Source: Streptomyces sp. H27-H5 (GTDB taxonomy: Bacteria; Actinomycetota; Actinomycetes; Streptomycetales; Streptomycetaceae). From it: a stretch of DNA of 64,000 nt. The notes under the pieces are model-generated. The model saw nothing but the letters and a program-made list of their open reading frames with translations. It ran no database searches and was not told the origin of the DNA. The stretch is from contig NZ_JAPNLK010000045.1 in assembly GCF_026627505.1 (NCBI RefSeq), positions 1-64,000 of the forward strand, read 5' to 3'. Made by a program: the position numbers and the translations under genes. This document shows positions 8,284 through 15,999 of the stretch, piece after piece (within the stretch, counting starts at the first letter, position 1; every line of letters begins with the position of its first letter).

Positions 8284-8526
8284 CTACCCGTGTTCTCGCA
8301 CCAGCTGCGAGAGCGGGACACCGATGGCGTCGGCGATGAGGATCAGGGTGTCGAGGAGCGGGCTGGCCTGACCCTGCTCGATTCGCACATATGACGCGCG
8401 GTCCATCCCTGCGTGGAGGGCAACCCTCTCCTGCGTCAAATTGCGCTCCAGCCGAGTCGCCCGAATCTGGTCACCGATACGTCTCCGACGTGCGATGACG
8501 TGATCGGGTGGTCCTGAGCGCGGCAC
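8284..8526 (-). CDS. XRE-family helix-turn-helix protein, repressor-like
   Basis: This 80-residue protein is nearly all a single XRE domain (about residues 15-72; RATRLERNLTQERVALHAG and SYVRIEQGQASP). Such small Cro/CI-like proteins commonly act as phage lysogeny switches. It is transcribed away from an upstream region with a perfect 16-bp palindrome and two direct repeats, consistent with autoregulation. The GTG at 8526 lacks a clear Shine-Dalgarno sequence, so the start may be slightly downstream. The target is inferred. Confidence 0.7.
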   Translation of the reverse strand: MPRSGPPDHVIARRRRIGDQIRATRLERNLTQERVALHAGMDRASYVRIEQGQASPLLDTLILIADAIGVPLSQLVREHG

Positions 8527-8538
8527 TCGTTCACGTTG

Positions 8539-8587
8539 GCGTGATCATGGACCGAAGTATGTAGGGTGCACCCTACTTTGCGTGATC
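8539..8587. promoter_or_regulatory. Operator-like region upstream of the XRE gene
   Basis: A perfect 16-bp palindrome, GTAGGGTGCACCCTAC, lies at 8561-8576. It is flanked by two direct copies of GCGTGATC at 8539-8546 and 8580-8587. The array begins 13 bases upstream of the XRE start. Palindromes of this size next to Cro/CI-like genes are typical operators; which protein binds is inference. A GCATATATGC palindrome at 8590-8599 adds an AT-rich step. Confidence 0.55.
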
Positions 8588-8663
8588 TTGCATATATGCG
8601 GGCATGAGCGCCCACCCATACCGGCCCTCCCTACCTAGCCCCCCAGGCGGTGGGAGCGGCCAG

Positions 8664-8693
8664 CAGGGCCCCCGCCGACGGGCGGGGGCCCTG
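8664..8693. terminator. Perfect hairpin downstream of the integrase fragment
   Basis: CAGGGCCCCCGCC and GGCGGGGGCCCTG form a perfect 13-bp stem with a GACG loop, starting two bases past the integrase stop. It serves the minus-strand integrase, and the plus strand reads TTTC after it, so it may act in both directions. Confidence 0.75.
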
Positions 8694-8695
8694 TT

Positions 8696-9838
8696 TCACT
8701 TCCAGACGATTGCCACCGAGTTCGGGTCCCAGTACCCCCCACCCGGCTGCCTGCCGCGTCGAGCACGGTTGATCGTCACCGTCATCAGGTACGAGATGAC
8801 CGCGCGCCGGCGAGACAGGTCAAGGCCCGCCCATGCCGCCTCGATATCTTCGGCGGCCAGCAGCCCCGCAACCGGGTTGACCTTCACCGCCTGCGAGAGC
8901 GTCTCGTCGGCCGCAGCGATCCGGTGCCGTGCCGCTTCTGACGCCAACGTCCAGGACCGCATGTCCAGTTCCCCGCGCCCCAGAGCGCCCGCCAGGCCGT
9001 CCAGGACCAACCGCGCCTGCCGCCGGTCCTCCTGGGCGCCCCGAACGTCCACAGGGTCCTCACGGGCGGCCAGGAGGTCAGCCGCGTCCGACCGGGACAG
9101 TCGGTCCAGGACAGCCAGCTGGACAATGTCGTCCACCATGTCGCGGCGACGGGACAGGTGCCGCTGACTCCGGCACCTGTAGTTCAGCATTCGCTCTCGG
9201 TCCGGGTGGTTACCGGCGCCGTCGGTTGACGACACGACCGTGCCGCCGCACTCGCCGCACAAGTAGAGGCCAGTGCCCAGCGAGCTCCGCGCGTTGCTGA
9301 CGGGACCGATCTTGCGGCTAGGGTCGGTGAGGATCGCGACGACGCTGCGCCAGGTCGGTTCGTCGAGGGCGGCCGGCCAGCGTGCGGGCCCGACCTCCTC
9401 GCCACGGTGGACGACGATGCCCGCGTTCCGGGGCCGCAGCAGCATCTTCCGGATCTCCGAGTGCGCGAACTCCCCGCCCGTGCTGGTGCGGACCTGGCGC
9501 TCTGCCCACTCCCGGCGGATCGAGTGGATCGACGCGCCGGCAAGGATGCTCCGTGCCGCCTCCCGAATCAGTTCCGCCTCGGCCTCGATCGGTGTCATGC
9601 CGTCGACCTCCCAGCCGAAGGGCCGTCGGCCACCGAAGTGCTTGCCCATCTGAGCCATCTGGTCACGGGAGCGCTTCTGTCGCTCGACCATGCGCTCGAC
9701 CTCGTACCGGGCCTGTACGCCGAGCTGCCGGGCGATCATGCGACCGGTGGCGGTGGTGAGGTCAAGGTCGGCCTGGACCTCGACGACCACGCCCTCGACG
9801 CCCACCAGGGCGACCGAGCAGGCCCGTGCGAATCCCAT
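8696..9838 (-). pseudogene. Serine integrase 3' part fused in frame to comM 5' end
   Basis: The 380-residue frame starts with the ComM/YifB N-terminus (MGFARACSVALVGVEGVVVE). After about residue 23 it switches to large serine recombinase sequence, beginning at DLDLTTATGRM in the helix that ends the catalytic domain. It then continues through a recombinase domain (about 60-165), a zinc ribbon (CGEC near 193-197 and a Cys near 221), a coiled coil and the C-terminal segment. The catalytic domain of about 120-150 residues, with the Ser nucleophile, is absent. The ATG overlaps the yraN stop (TGATG), as expected for comM. The chimera could be translated but cannot catalyse recombination. The missing halves of both genes should lie at the left prophage end. 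Confidence 0.88.
9763..9785. other. Prophage/chromosome attachment junction (attR-like)
   Basis: The translated minus strand changes from ComM-type sequence (GVVVEVQAD) to serine integrase sequence (DLDLTTATGR) here. The exact crossover dinucleotide cannot be fixed without attB and attP. The shared bases around GCCGACCT make codons 23-25 of the chimera the likely core. Confidence 0.7.
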
Positions 9839-10224
9839 CAGGCCACCCCCCTGACGTGCTCCACCACGGGCGCGCCGCGGAGCGGCAGCAGGACGCCGAC
9901 CAGATCGATCCGCACGCCGCCCGGGGGCGGTCCGCCGTGGTCGGCGAGCCAGCGCCCGGCGAGCCGTCGCAGCCGTTCGGCCTTGCCCGGCCGCACCGCG
10001 GCCATGGGGTGTTCAAAAGGGGGGTGTTCGGGCCTGCCGGCCCTGCGCGTCTTGACCTCGCACACGACGAGGGCGTCGCCGTCCCGCGCGACGATGTCGA
10101 TCTCCCCGCTGCGGCACCGCCAGTTCCGCGCGATCACCGTCATCCCGGCCTCGGCCAGCCGGCGCACCGCCAGTTCCTCGCCGTACCGCCCCAACGCCTG
10201 CTGTGCCACGCTCTTCGCGTTCAT
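9838..10224 (-). CDS. yraN: YraN-family predicted endonuclease-like protein
   Basis: This 128-residue member of UPF0102 has the family core GEIDIVARDGDALVVCEVKT (about residues 40-59), including the D and ExK of a restriction-endonuclease-like fold. The biological role in bacteria is poorly defined. The stop overlaps the comM start (TGATG), so comM translation is normally coupled to yraN; in this strain that coupling now feeds the integrase chimera. Confidence 0.88.
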   Translation of the reverse strand: MNAKSVAQQALGRYGEELAVRRLAEAGMTVIARNWRCRSGEIDIVARDGDALVVCEVKTRRAGRPEHPPFEHPMAAVRPGKAERLRRLAGRWLADHGGPPPGGVRIDLVGVLLPLRGAPVVEHVRGVA

Positions 10225-10338
10225 CCGGCACCACCTCCGGCACCGACGATCCCGCGTCCCCGCCCACCGAGTGGATCTTGGTGGACAACCGGGGGATTGT
10301 GGAAAACCCCGCCACCCACAGGGGTGACGGGGCGCCCG

Positions 10339-10647
10339 TCAGCCGCCCGGGAGTTCGAGGTCGCTCTTGTTGAGCTCCTCGATGTTCACGTCCTTGAAGG
10401 TCAGCACCCGTACCTGCTTCACGAAGCGAGCCGGCCGGTACATGTCCCAGACCCAGGCGTCGGCCATCGAGACCTCGAAGAAGACCTCCCCCTGAACCGA
10501 GTGCACCTGCATCTCGTAGTCGTTCGTGAGGTAGAAACGGCGTTCCGTCTCGATCACGTACTTGAACAGCCCGACGACGTCGCGGTACTCCCGATAGAGC
10601 TTCAGCTCCATCTCGGTCTCGTACTTCTCGAGGTCCTCGGCGCTCAT
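10339..10647 (-). CDS. Conserved actinobacterial protein, DUF2469 type
   Basis: The product has 102 residues from the ATG at 10647, preceded by an AGGGGAA-type site. The sequence begins MSAEDLEKYETEMELKLY and is rich in acidic and aromatic residues, with segments GLFKYVIETERRFYL and ADAWVWDMYRPARFV. It is a strongly conserved actinobacterial protein found beside yraN and the signal peptidase cluster. Its molecular function is not known. The frame extends upstream to 10803 without homology, so that start is rejected. Confidence 0.82.
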   Translation of the reverse strand: MSAEDLEKYETEMELKLYREYRDVVGLFKYVIETERRFYLTNDYEMQVHSVQGEVFFEVSMADAWVWDMYRPARFVKQVRVLTFKDVNIEELNKSDLELPGG

Positions 10648-10702
10648 GGCATGTTCCCCTTCAGCCGTGCGTCCCCCTATTGTGCGCCAGGCCCCCGCGC
10701 CC

Positions 10703-11203
10703 CTAAACGATTTCCGGGGCCAAGACCACCGGCGTACCCGGAGGACCGTCGTCGAGCAGCCTACGGAGCAGCTCGGCGAGCCTGGTCGGGTACACCGTCT
10801 CACGAGCCGCGAGAAGTTCCTCGGAGGTCCACCACCTGGCCTCGATCACGCTGCGGCGCTCCAGCTCGGTGAGCCCGCTCATGTCGGTGTCCGTCCGGGT
10901 GGTCCGGGCGAGGAAGTACCACTCGTCCTGTTCCCAGCGCCGCCCGTCGAAGGGGAACGCGCAGTGGCGTCGCCACAGCACCGGCCCCAGTTCCACCTCG
11001 GTGATCCCGGTCTCCTCGGCGAGCTCCCGCAACGCGGCCTCCTCCCGGCTCTCCGCCCCCTCCAGGCCGCCGCCCGGCGTGAACCACCAGTCGTCCGCCG
11101 GGTCGTCCGGTTCGAAGCCGTGCAGCAGCAGGATCCGGTCCTCGGGGTCCAGCAGGATCACCCGGGCCACCTTGCGCGGGCCTTCGGCCTGCTCAGCGGG
11201 CAT
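10703..11203 (-). CDS. Nudix hydrolase
   Basis: This 166-residue protein contains a complete Nudix box (GGGLEGAESREEAALRELAEE, about residues 44-64), matching GX5EX7REUXEEXGU. The family hydrolyses nucleoside diphosphate-X compounds; the substrate here is not evident. The N-terminal ARVILLDPEDRILLL and WWFTPGG segments match the Nudix fold. The start overlaps the 3' end of the upstream signal peptidase gene by 11 bases, so it is probably the last gene of the lepB operon. Confidence 0.88.
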   Translation of the reverse strand: MPAEQAEGPRKVARVILLDPEDRILLLHGFEPDDPADDWWFTPGGGLEGAESREEAALRELAEETGITEVELGPVLWRRHCAFPFDGRRWEQDEWYFLARTTRTDTDMSGLTELERRSVIEARWWTSEELLAARETVYPTRLAELLRRLLDDGPPGTPVVLAPEIV

Positions 11204-11975
11204 CGGACCGCTCCCGTCGCCCGCGCCCGAGGACCCGTGCGAGGGGCCCGTACGCCGCGCCCACCACCACGAGGGCGGCGCCGGCCACGATGGCGATCAC
11301 CTGGAGCCGCAGCGGCCCGGGCGACGACACGCCGCCGGCCAGGGACCGGTACGCCGTCGGCCGCTCCAGCATCGTCATGGAGGGCCATGCCCGCGCGTCC
11401 ACCCGGCCGTTGACCGCCGAGCGCGGCACCGTGCCCTGACCGGCTTCCTGGAGGTGTGCCCGGGAGTCCAGCGAGCCGGCCCGCCGGTCGCCCAGCAGGA
11501 AGAGGTTGCCCTCGGGGACCGTGACCTCGAACGGGGTGTCGGAGGCCGCCCTGCCGGGCGCCGGCGCGCCGTCGAAGGTCGTGGCGGGCTTGGTGTCGTC
11601 GATGTACGGCTCGTCCAGCTCCCGGCCGTTCACGGTGAGCCGGCCGCCCTCGCCGCAGCACTTCACGGTGTCGCCCCCGATGCCGACGACGCGCTTGACC
11701 ATGGGGGTGTCGCTCCACAGCGAGTCGGTGAAGATCACCACGTCTCCGCGCCGCACCTCGCCGCCGTCGATCCGCTGCGCGAGCACCCGGTCCCCCGGGC
11801 GCACGGTGGGCACCATCGAGTCGGTGGGCACCGTGTACGGCTGGTAGACCACGGCCCCCCAGACGAAGCCGCCCAGGAAGAGCACGAAGCCGATGGCCAC
11901 GGCGATTCCCGACAACACGTTGCCGAGACCGCCGCGGCCATCGCTGCCACCGCTCATGTCTTGTGTTCCGCCCAT
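11193..11975 (-). CDS. lepB: Type I signal peptidase (SipZ position)
   Basis: This 260-residue serine/lysine signal peptidase cleaves signal peptides of exported proteins outside the membrane. An N-terminal anchor spans about residues 21-45. Box B YTVPTDSMVPT carries the Ser nucleophile, MVKRVVGIGGD the Lys general base and GDRRAGSLDSR box E. A hydrophobic segment near the C-terminus (about 222-245) gives a second anchor. It is the last of four tandem paralogues, in the order of S. lividans sipW-X-Y-Z. An alternative ATG at 11957 is possible. Confidence 0.9.
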   Translation of the reverse strand: MGGTQDMSGGSDGRGGLGNVLSGIAVAIGFVLFLGGFVWGAVVYQPYTVPTDSMVPTVRPGDRVLAQRIDGGEVRRGDVVIFTDSLWSDTPMVKRVVGIGGDTVKCCGEGGRLTVNGRELDEPYIDDTKPATTFDGAPAPGRAASDTPFEVTVPEGNLFLLGDRRAGSLDSRAHLQEAGQGTVPRSAVNGRVDARAWPSMTMLERPTAYRSLAGGVSSPGPLRLQVIAIVAGAALVVVGAAYGPLARVLGRGRRERSDAR

Positions 11976-12019
11976 TCCAGCGCCCCCACACTTCGGAGAT
12001 CGGTGACCTGGGCGGCACC

Positions 12020-12943
12020 CTACCGGGCGGTACGGCCCTTGGTCAGCCTCCGTCGACGCCACATGACCAGCGGAACCGCGCCCGTGAGCCCCAGCGCGGC
12101 CGGGCCGAGCCCGACGGGCGCCAGACCGGCGGCCCCGAGGCCGAGTGCGGTCGCCTTGGCCTGGTCGCCGATGCCCGGCTGGTCGAAGGTGTCCGGAATC
12201 GGGAGGGTGGACCAGCGGGTGACCGGCCACGCCACGACCACGGCCCGCCCGACGACTTCCTTGACCGGAACGAACCCGCGCGTCGAGTCCTGCTGGTGGT
12301 AGCGGGAGTCCTGGGAGTTCTGCCGGTGGTCGCCCATGACCCAGATCGAGCCCTTCGGGACGACGAGGGGGCCGAAGGGGAAGTCGTCACAAGGGGTGTT
12401 GCCGGGGAAGATGTACGGCTCGTCCAGCTCCTTGCCGTTGACGACGACCGGCCCCCCCTTCTTGCACTCGACCGTGTCCCCGCCGATGGCGATGGTCCGC
12501 TTGATCAGGTCCTTCTCGTCCGCGGACGGCATCAGGCCGATCTTGCTGAGCACCTGCTGCATGAAGTTGGGCTCCGGGGTGGCCTCACCGGACAGCCAGT
12601 TGGCGGGGTCGTGGAAGACGACGACCTCACCGCGCTCGGGCTCCGAGCCGAACCACGGGGTCAGCTTGTCCACCAGGACCCGGTCGCCCCGCTGCAGGGT
12701 GTTCTGCATCGAGTCGGACGGGATCGAGAACGCCTGCACCAGGAAGGTCTTGATCAGCAGGGCCAGCAGCAGGGCGATACCGATGAGGAGCGGCAGCTCC
12801 TTCCAGAACGAACGCTGCGGGCGCCCCTCGGCACCCTCGTCCTCCGCGTCCCTCGCGAACTCGGCATCGCTCCCCACGGCGTCGTCCGGCCGCTCCTCGC
12901 CCTCGTCGCGTCCGGATCGTGCGCCTACCGCCACATCCCCCAC
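12020..12943 (-). CDS. lepB: Type I signal peptidase (SipY position)
   Basis: The product has 307 residues from the GTG at 12943, chosen because GGGAG lies five bases upstream; GTGs at 12949 and 12934 are alternatives. An acidic N-terminal tail (about 1-45) precedes the anchor PLLIGIALLLALLIKTF. Box B is SIPSDSMQNTL, the Lys region LIKRTIAIGGDTV and box E GDHRQNSQDSR. A C-terminal hydrophobic segment followed by WRRRR suggests a second membrane anchor. Compared with its neighbours it has an insertion around PANWLSGEATPEPNF. It is probably co-transcribed with the flanking paralogues. Confidence 0.9.
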   Translation of the reverse strand: MGDVAVGARSGRDEGEERPDDAVGSDAEFARDAEDEGAEGRPQRSFWKELPLLIGIALLLALLIKTFLVQAFSIPSDSMQNTLQRGDRVLVDKLTPWFGSEPERGEVVVFHDPANWLSGEATPEPNFMQQVLSKIGLMPSADEKDLIKRTIAIGGDTVECKKGGPVVVNGKELDEPYIFPGNTPCDDFPFGPLVVPKGSIWVMGDHRQNSQDSRYHQQDSTRGFVPVKEVVGRAVVVAWPVTRWSTLPIPDTFDQPGIGDQAKATALGLGAAGLAPVGLGPAALGLTGAVPLVMWRRRRLTKGRTAR

Positions 12944-13049
12944 ATCCACTCCCTCACATCGGAAATCACCGCCCGCTCCGAATCGGGAACGGGCCCTCCC
13001 CTCCCCTAACGAGCGGGAGTTCCCTAAGGCTCGGGAGACCGAGGACACA

Positions 13050-13946
13050 CTATGCGACCGACGTGCCCCGTCGACGCCCACGAGGCCCGCGCCGCCCGCG
13101 TCGTGCCTGATCGGGGACCGTGAGGAAGGTCGCCGGCTGCTCCAGCCTGCGCCAGTGGTCGTACGGCCAGGCGATCACCACGGCCTTCCCGACGACCCCT
13201 TCCTCGTCGACGGTGCCCTCGAAGCCCTCGTCGAGGTGGAAGCGGGAGTCGGCCGAGTTCGCGCGGTGGTCGCCCATCACGAACAGCCGGCCCTGCGGCA
13301 CCCGGACCGTGAAGCGGATCTCCGAGGGGGCGTTGCCCGGGTTCACGTACGGTTCGTCGAGCGGCGCGCCGTTGACGGTGATCCGCCCCTTGGTGTCACA
13401 ACAGGTGACCGTGTCCCCGCCGACGCCGATGACCCGCTTGATCAGGTCCTGTTCATCGGCGGAGGGCAGCAGGCCGATGAAGGTCAGGACCTCTTTGACC
13501 TGCTTGACCACGACCGGGTCCTTGGGAGGCCGGGTGGCCTCTCCCTTGAGCCAGCCACCGGGGTCCTTGAACACGACGACGTCGCCCCGCTCGACCTTGG
13601 AGCCGAACCACGGGGTCAGTTTGTCGACCAGGACCCGGTCGCCGATCCGGATCGTCTGCTCCATCGAGCCGGAGGGGATGAAGAAGGCCTGTACGAGGAA
13701 GGTCTTGAGGAGCAGCGCGATGAACAGGGCCACCACGACGAGCAGCGGCACCTCGCCGACCCGTCGGGTCCGTCTGCGTCTCTTGACCCGCCGCGCCAGC
13801 CGGCGGCGTTCGGCGCGGCTGCCCCCGTCGGGCTCGCGCACGGGCGTCGTGGGCACCGGTCCTCGTGCCGGGGCGGGCCTCGACGGCGCCTCCACCCAGT
13901 GTTCGGGCTCCCGGCGACCGCGTCCGCGTCGTCGCCGGCTACCCAT
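13050..13946 (-). CDS. lepB: Type I signal peptidase (SipX position)
   Basis: This 298-residue signal peptidase has a long, very basic cytoplasmic N-terminus (about 1-65, many Arg). The single anchor is PLLVVVALFIALLLKTF. Box B is FIPSGSMEQTI, the Lys region DLIKRVIGVGGDTV and box E GDHRANSADSR. The C-terminus is Arg/Gly-rich with no second membrane segment. It overlaps the upstream paralogue by eight bases. It is closest in sequence to the SipY-position protein; both share LTPWFGS after box B, indicating duplication. Confidence 0.9.
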   Translation of the reverse strand: MGSRRRRGRGRREPEHWVEAPSRPAPARGPVPTTPVREPDGGSRAERRRLARRVKRRRRTRRVGEVPLLVVVALFIALLLKTFLVQAFFIPSGSMEQTIRIGDRVLVDKLTPWFGSKVERGDVVVFKDPGGWLKGEATRPPKDPVVVKQVKEVLTFIGLLPSADEQDLIKRVIGVGGDTVTCCDTKGRITVNGAPLDEPYVNPGNAPSEIRFTVRVPQGRLFVMGDHRANSADSRFHLDEGFEGTVDEEGVVGKAVVIAWPYDHWRRLEQPATFLTVPDQARRGRRGPRGRRRGTSVA

Positions 13947-14649
13947 GTCCGCCGCCCGCGGGCCCGGCGGCGCCCCAACGCGAGAGCGGCCAGCCGATCC
14001 AGTCGGCCCGCCCGATCACCCTTTCCACCGGCACCATCCCCCCGCCCGGCTCCCCCAGATGGTCCCGGGAGTCCCGGGACTGGGAGCGATGATCACCCAT
14101 GACCCACAGGGTCCCAAGGGGTACGACGATCCGGAAGGGCACCTTCGAGGCCGTGTCCCCCGGGAACAGGTAGGGCTCGTCGAGCGTGGTGCCGTTGACC
14201 CGGATCCGGCCGCCCGCGTCGCAACAGACCACGTCGTCACCGCCCACCCCCACCACCCGTTTCACGAAGTCGGTCTCCGACGGGTCTCCGATGCCGAGCG
14301 CGGACGCCGCGCCGCGCAGGCTCTGGCCCATCGAACCGGATCCGGCCCCCTCGGTCACGAAGGAGCCTCTGCCGTCGAAGACGACGAGGTCCCCGCGCCG
14401 CGGCTGGTCGCCGAACCGGTACGCGAGCTTGTTGACCAGGACCCGGTCACCGACCCGGAACGTCGGTTCCATCGACCGGCTCGGGATCAGGAAGGGCTGC
14501 AGGACGAAATTGCTGAACAGAAGCAGGAAGACCGTGCAGATCACACCGAGCAGTCCGACGCGCCTCCACGAGAACGCGAAACGCGACCGCCCCTCCCCCT
14601 GGTCGGGGGAGGAGTGGCCGCGTCGTGTGAGCTCTGCTTCGGTGTCCAT
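13939..14649 (-). CDS. lepB: Type I signal peptidase (SipW position)
   Basis: At 236 residues this is the shortest of the four paralogues. The anchor is GLLGVICTVFLLLFSNF, box B FLIPSRSMEPTFR, the Lys region FVKRVVGVGGDDVV and box E GDHRSQSRDSR. It ends in a Gly-rich tail with no C-terminal anchor. It lies 44 bases after rplS and overlaps the next paralogue by eight bases. It is therefore probably the first signal peptidase gene of the operon. Confidence 0.9.
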   Translation of the reverse strand: MDTEAELTRRGHSSPDQGEGRSRFAFSWRRVGLLGVICTVFLLLFSNFVLQPFLIPSRSMEPTFRVGDRVLVNKLAYRFGDQPRRGDLVVFDGRGSFVTEGAGSGSMGQSLRGAASALGIGDPSETDFVKRVVGVGGDDVVCCDAGGRIRVNGTTLDEPYLFPGDTASKVPFRIVVPLGTLWVMGDHRSQSRDSRDHLGEPGGGMVPVERVIGRADWIGWPLSRWGAAGPAGGGHG

Positions 14650-14693
14650 CGGGTGCGAGCCTATCCGGCCCGCCCCTGGACCCGGAGATGAGA

Positions 14694-15044
14694 TCAGCGG
14701 TCGCGCTTCTCCTTGATCTTCGCGGCCTTGCCGCGGAGCTCACGGAGGAAGTACAGCTTGGCGCGACGCACGTCACCGCGGGTGACGACCTCGATCTTCT
14801 CGAAGATCGGGGAGTTCACCGGGAAGGTGCGCTCGACACCGACGCTGAAGGAGACCTTGCGAACGGTGAAGGTCTCGGAGACGCCGGCGCCCTGACGGCG
14901 GATGACGACACCCTTGAACTGCTGGATACGGGAGCGGTTGCCCTCGATCACGCGGACGTGCACGTTGATCGTGTCACCGGGACGGAAGGCCGGGACGTCG
15001 GAACGGATCGAGGCGGCATTGACGCCATCGAGCAGGTGAGACAT
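14694..15044 (-). CDS. rplS: Ribosomal protein L19
   Basis: This 116-residue L19 sits at the 30S-50S interface. The family segments are intact: FRPGDTINVHVRVIEG, RIQQFKGVVIRRQG and YFLRELRGKAAKIKE. The ATG at 15044 matches the usual MSHLLD start; the frame runs eight codons further up. A 133-base gap separates it from trmD, so it may have its own promoter or leader. Confidence 0.96.
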   Translation of the reverse strand: MSHLLDGVNAASIRSDVPAFRPGDTINVHVRVIEGNRSRIQQFKGVVIRRQGAGVSETFTVRKVSFSVGVERTFPVNSPIFEKIEVVTRGDVRRAKLYFLRELRGKAAKIKEKRDR

Positions 15045-15177
15045 GTGCTTCGTCTGCTTTCTTCGCACGGCGCCACAGGTCGCCGAAGCGGGTTTCCGGA
15101 GAGAATTCGGGAGCCGCGTCGCTCGCCGGACGACGTTCCCCCTGTGGCAGGGGCGCCCGCGAGCACACAGCAGCCGC
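15045..15177 (-). other. trmD-rplS gap, possible leader region
   Basis: The 133 bases hold no gene. On the minus strand a short perfect hairpin (CCCCTG-CCA-CAGGGG) lies roughly 100 bases before rplS. No T-run follows. It could be part of a ribosomal protein leader, but I recognise no known motif. Confidence 0.3.
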
Positions 15178-15999
15178 CTATTCTTCCACGGTCTGCGGCC
15201 TGAGCCAAAATCGGCCGTCGACGGAGGGCTTCCAGCCGAGCGCGCCGAGCATCGCCCTGTCCTTCTTGTCGAAGGCGGACGCCTCGCAGCGCTCGATCAG
15301 GTCGGGACGGTTCGCGGCGGTGCGGCGGAACGCCTCGTCGCGGCGCCAGCGCGCGATCTTCCCGTGGTGGCCGCTGAGCAGCACGTCCGGGATTCCGCGG
15401 CCGCGCCACTCGGGGGGCTTCGTGTAGACGGGCCCCTCCAGCAGGTTGGCCATCTCGCCGGGGGCGAAGGAGTCGTCGCGGTGTGACTCGGCGTTGCCGA
15501 GGACTCCGGGCAGCAGCCGGGCCACGGCCTCGGTGACGACCAGGACGGCCGCCTCGCCGCCCGCCAGGACGTAGTCGCCGATGGAGACCTCGTACACCGG
15601 CAGGCGCGTCGCGTACTCGTCCATGACGCGGCGGTCGATGCCCTCGTACCGGGCCGGGGTGAAGATCAGCCAGGGCCGCTCGGAGAGCTCGACGGCGAGT
15701 TCCTGGGTGAAGGGCCGGCCGCTGGGCGTCGGGACGACGATGACCGGGCCGTGCGCGCCGGCCTCGTAGCCGTCGGCGAGCGCCGCGTCCAGTGCCTCGC
15801 CCCACGGGTCGGTCTTCATGACCATGCCCGGGCCGCCGCCGTAGGGGGTGTCGTCGACGGTGTTGTGGCGGTCGTACGTCCAGTCCCGCAGGTCGTGGAC
15901 GTGGACGTCGAGCTGCCCGCGGGCCCGGGCCTTGCCGACGAGGGAGACGTTCAACGGCTCCAGGTACTCGGGGAAGATCGTCACGACGTCGAGACGCAT
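15178..15999 (-). CDS. trmD: tRNA (guanine-N1)-methyltransferase TrmD
   Basis: The 273-residue enzyme methylates G37 of tRNAs reading CNN codons, preventing frameshifting. The SPOUT trefoil-knot signature is present: TPYGGGPGMVMK, TPARYEGIDRRV and YEVSIGDYVLAGGE. The C-terminal domain includes LLSGHHGKIARWRR. The ATG overlaps the rimM stop by one base (TGATG), so the pair is translationally coupled. Confidence 0.96.
   Translation of the reverse strand: MRLDVVTIFPEYLEPLNVSLVGKARARGQLDVHVHDLRDWTYDRHNTVDDTPYGGGPGMVMKTDPWGEALDAALADGYEAGAHGPVIVVPTPSGRPFTQELAVELSERPWLIFTPARYEGIDRRVMDEYATRLPVYEVSIGDYVLAGGEAAVLVVTEAVARLLPGVLGNAESHRDDSFAPGEMANLLEGPVYTKPPEWRGRGIPDVLLSGHHGKIARWRRDEAFRRTAANRPDLIERCEASAFDKKDRAMLGALGWKPSVDGRFWLRPQTVEE

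Larger units (their letters stand above)
1..9775. mobile_element. Right end of a prophage integrated in comM
   Basis: This segment carries phage tail, lysis and regulatory genes and ends in a serine integrase fragment. At about 9,763-9,785 the sequence switches to the 5' end of the chromosomal gene comM, followed by yraN and a conserved Streptomyces gene order. The left boundary lies outside the window, so only the tail, lysis and right-arm part is seen. The order tail, lysis, fibre, regulators, integrase is usual for temperate actinobacterial siphophages. Capsid and terminase genes are expected to the left; that is inference. Confidence 0.9.

Noticed and set aside
8604..9167. Plus-strand frame opposite the integrase fragment
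   Set aside because: It lies over the terminator and antisense to recognisable integrase sequence, with low-complexity Arg/Ser composition.
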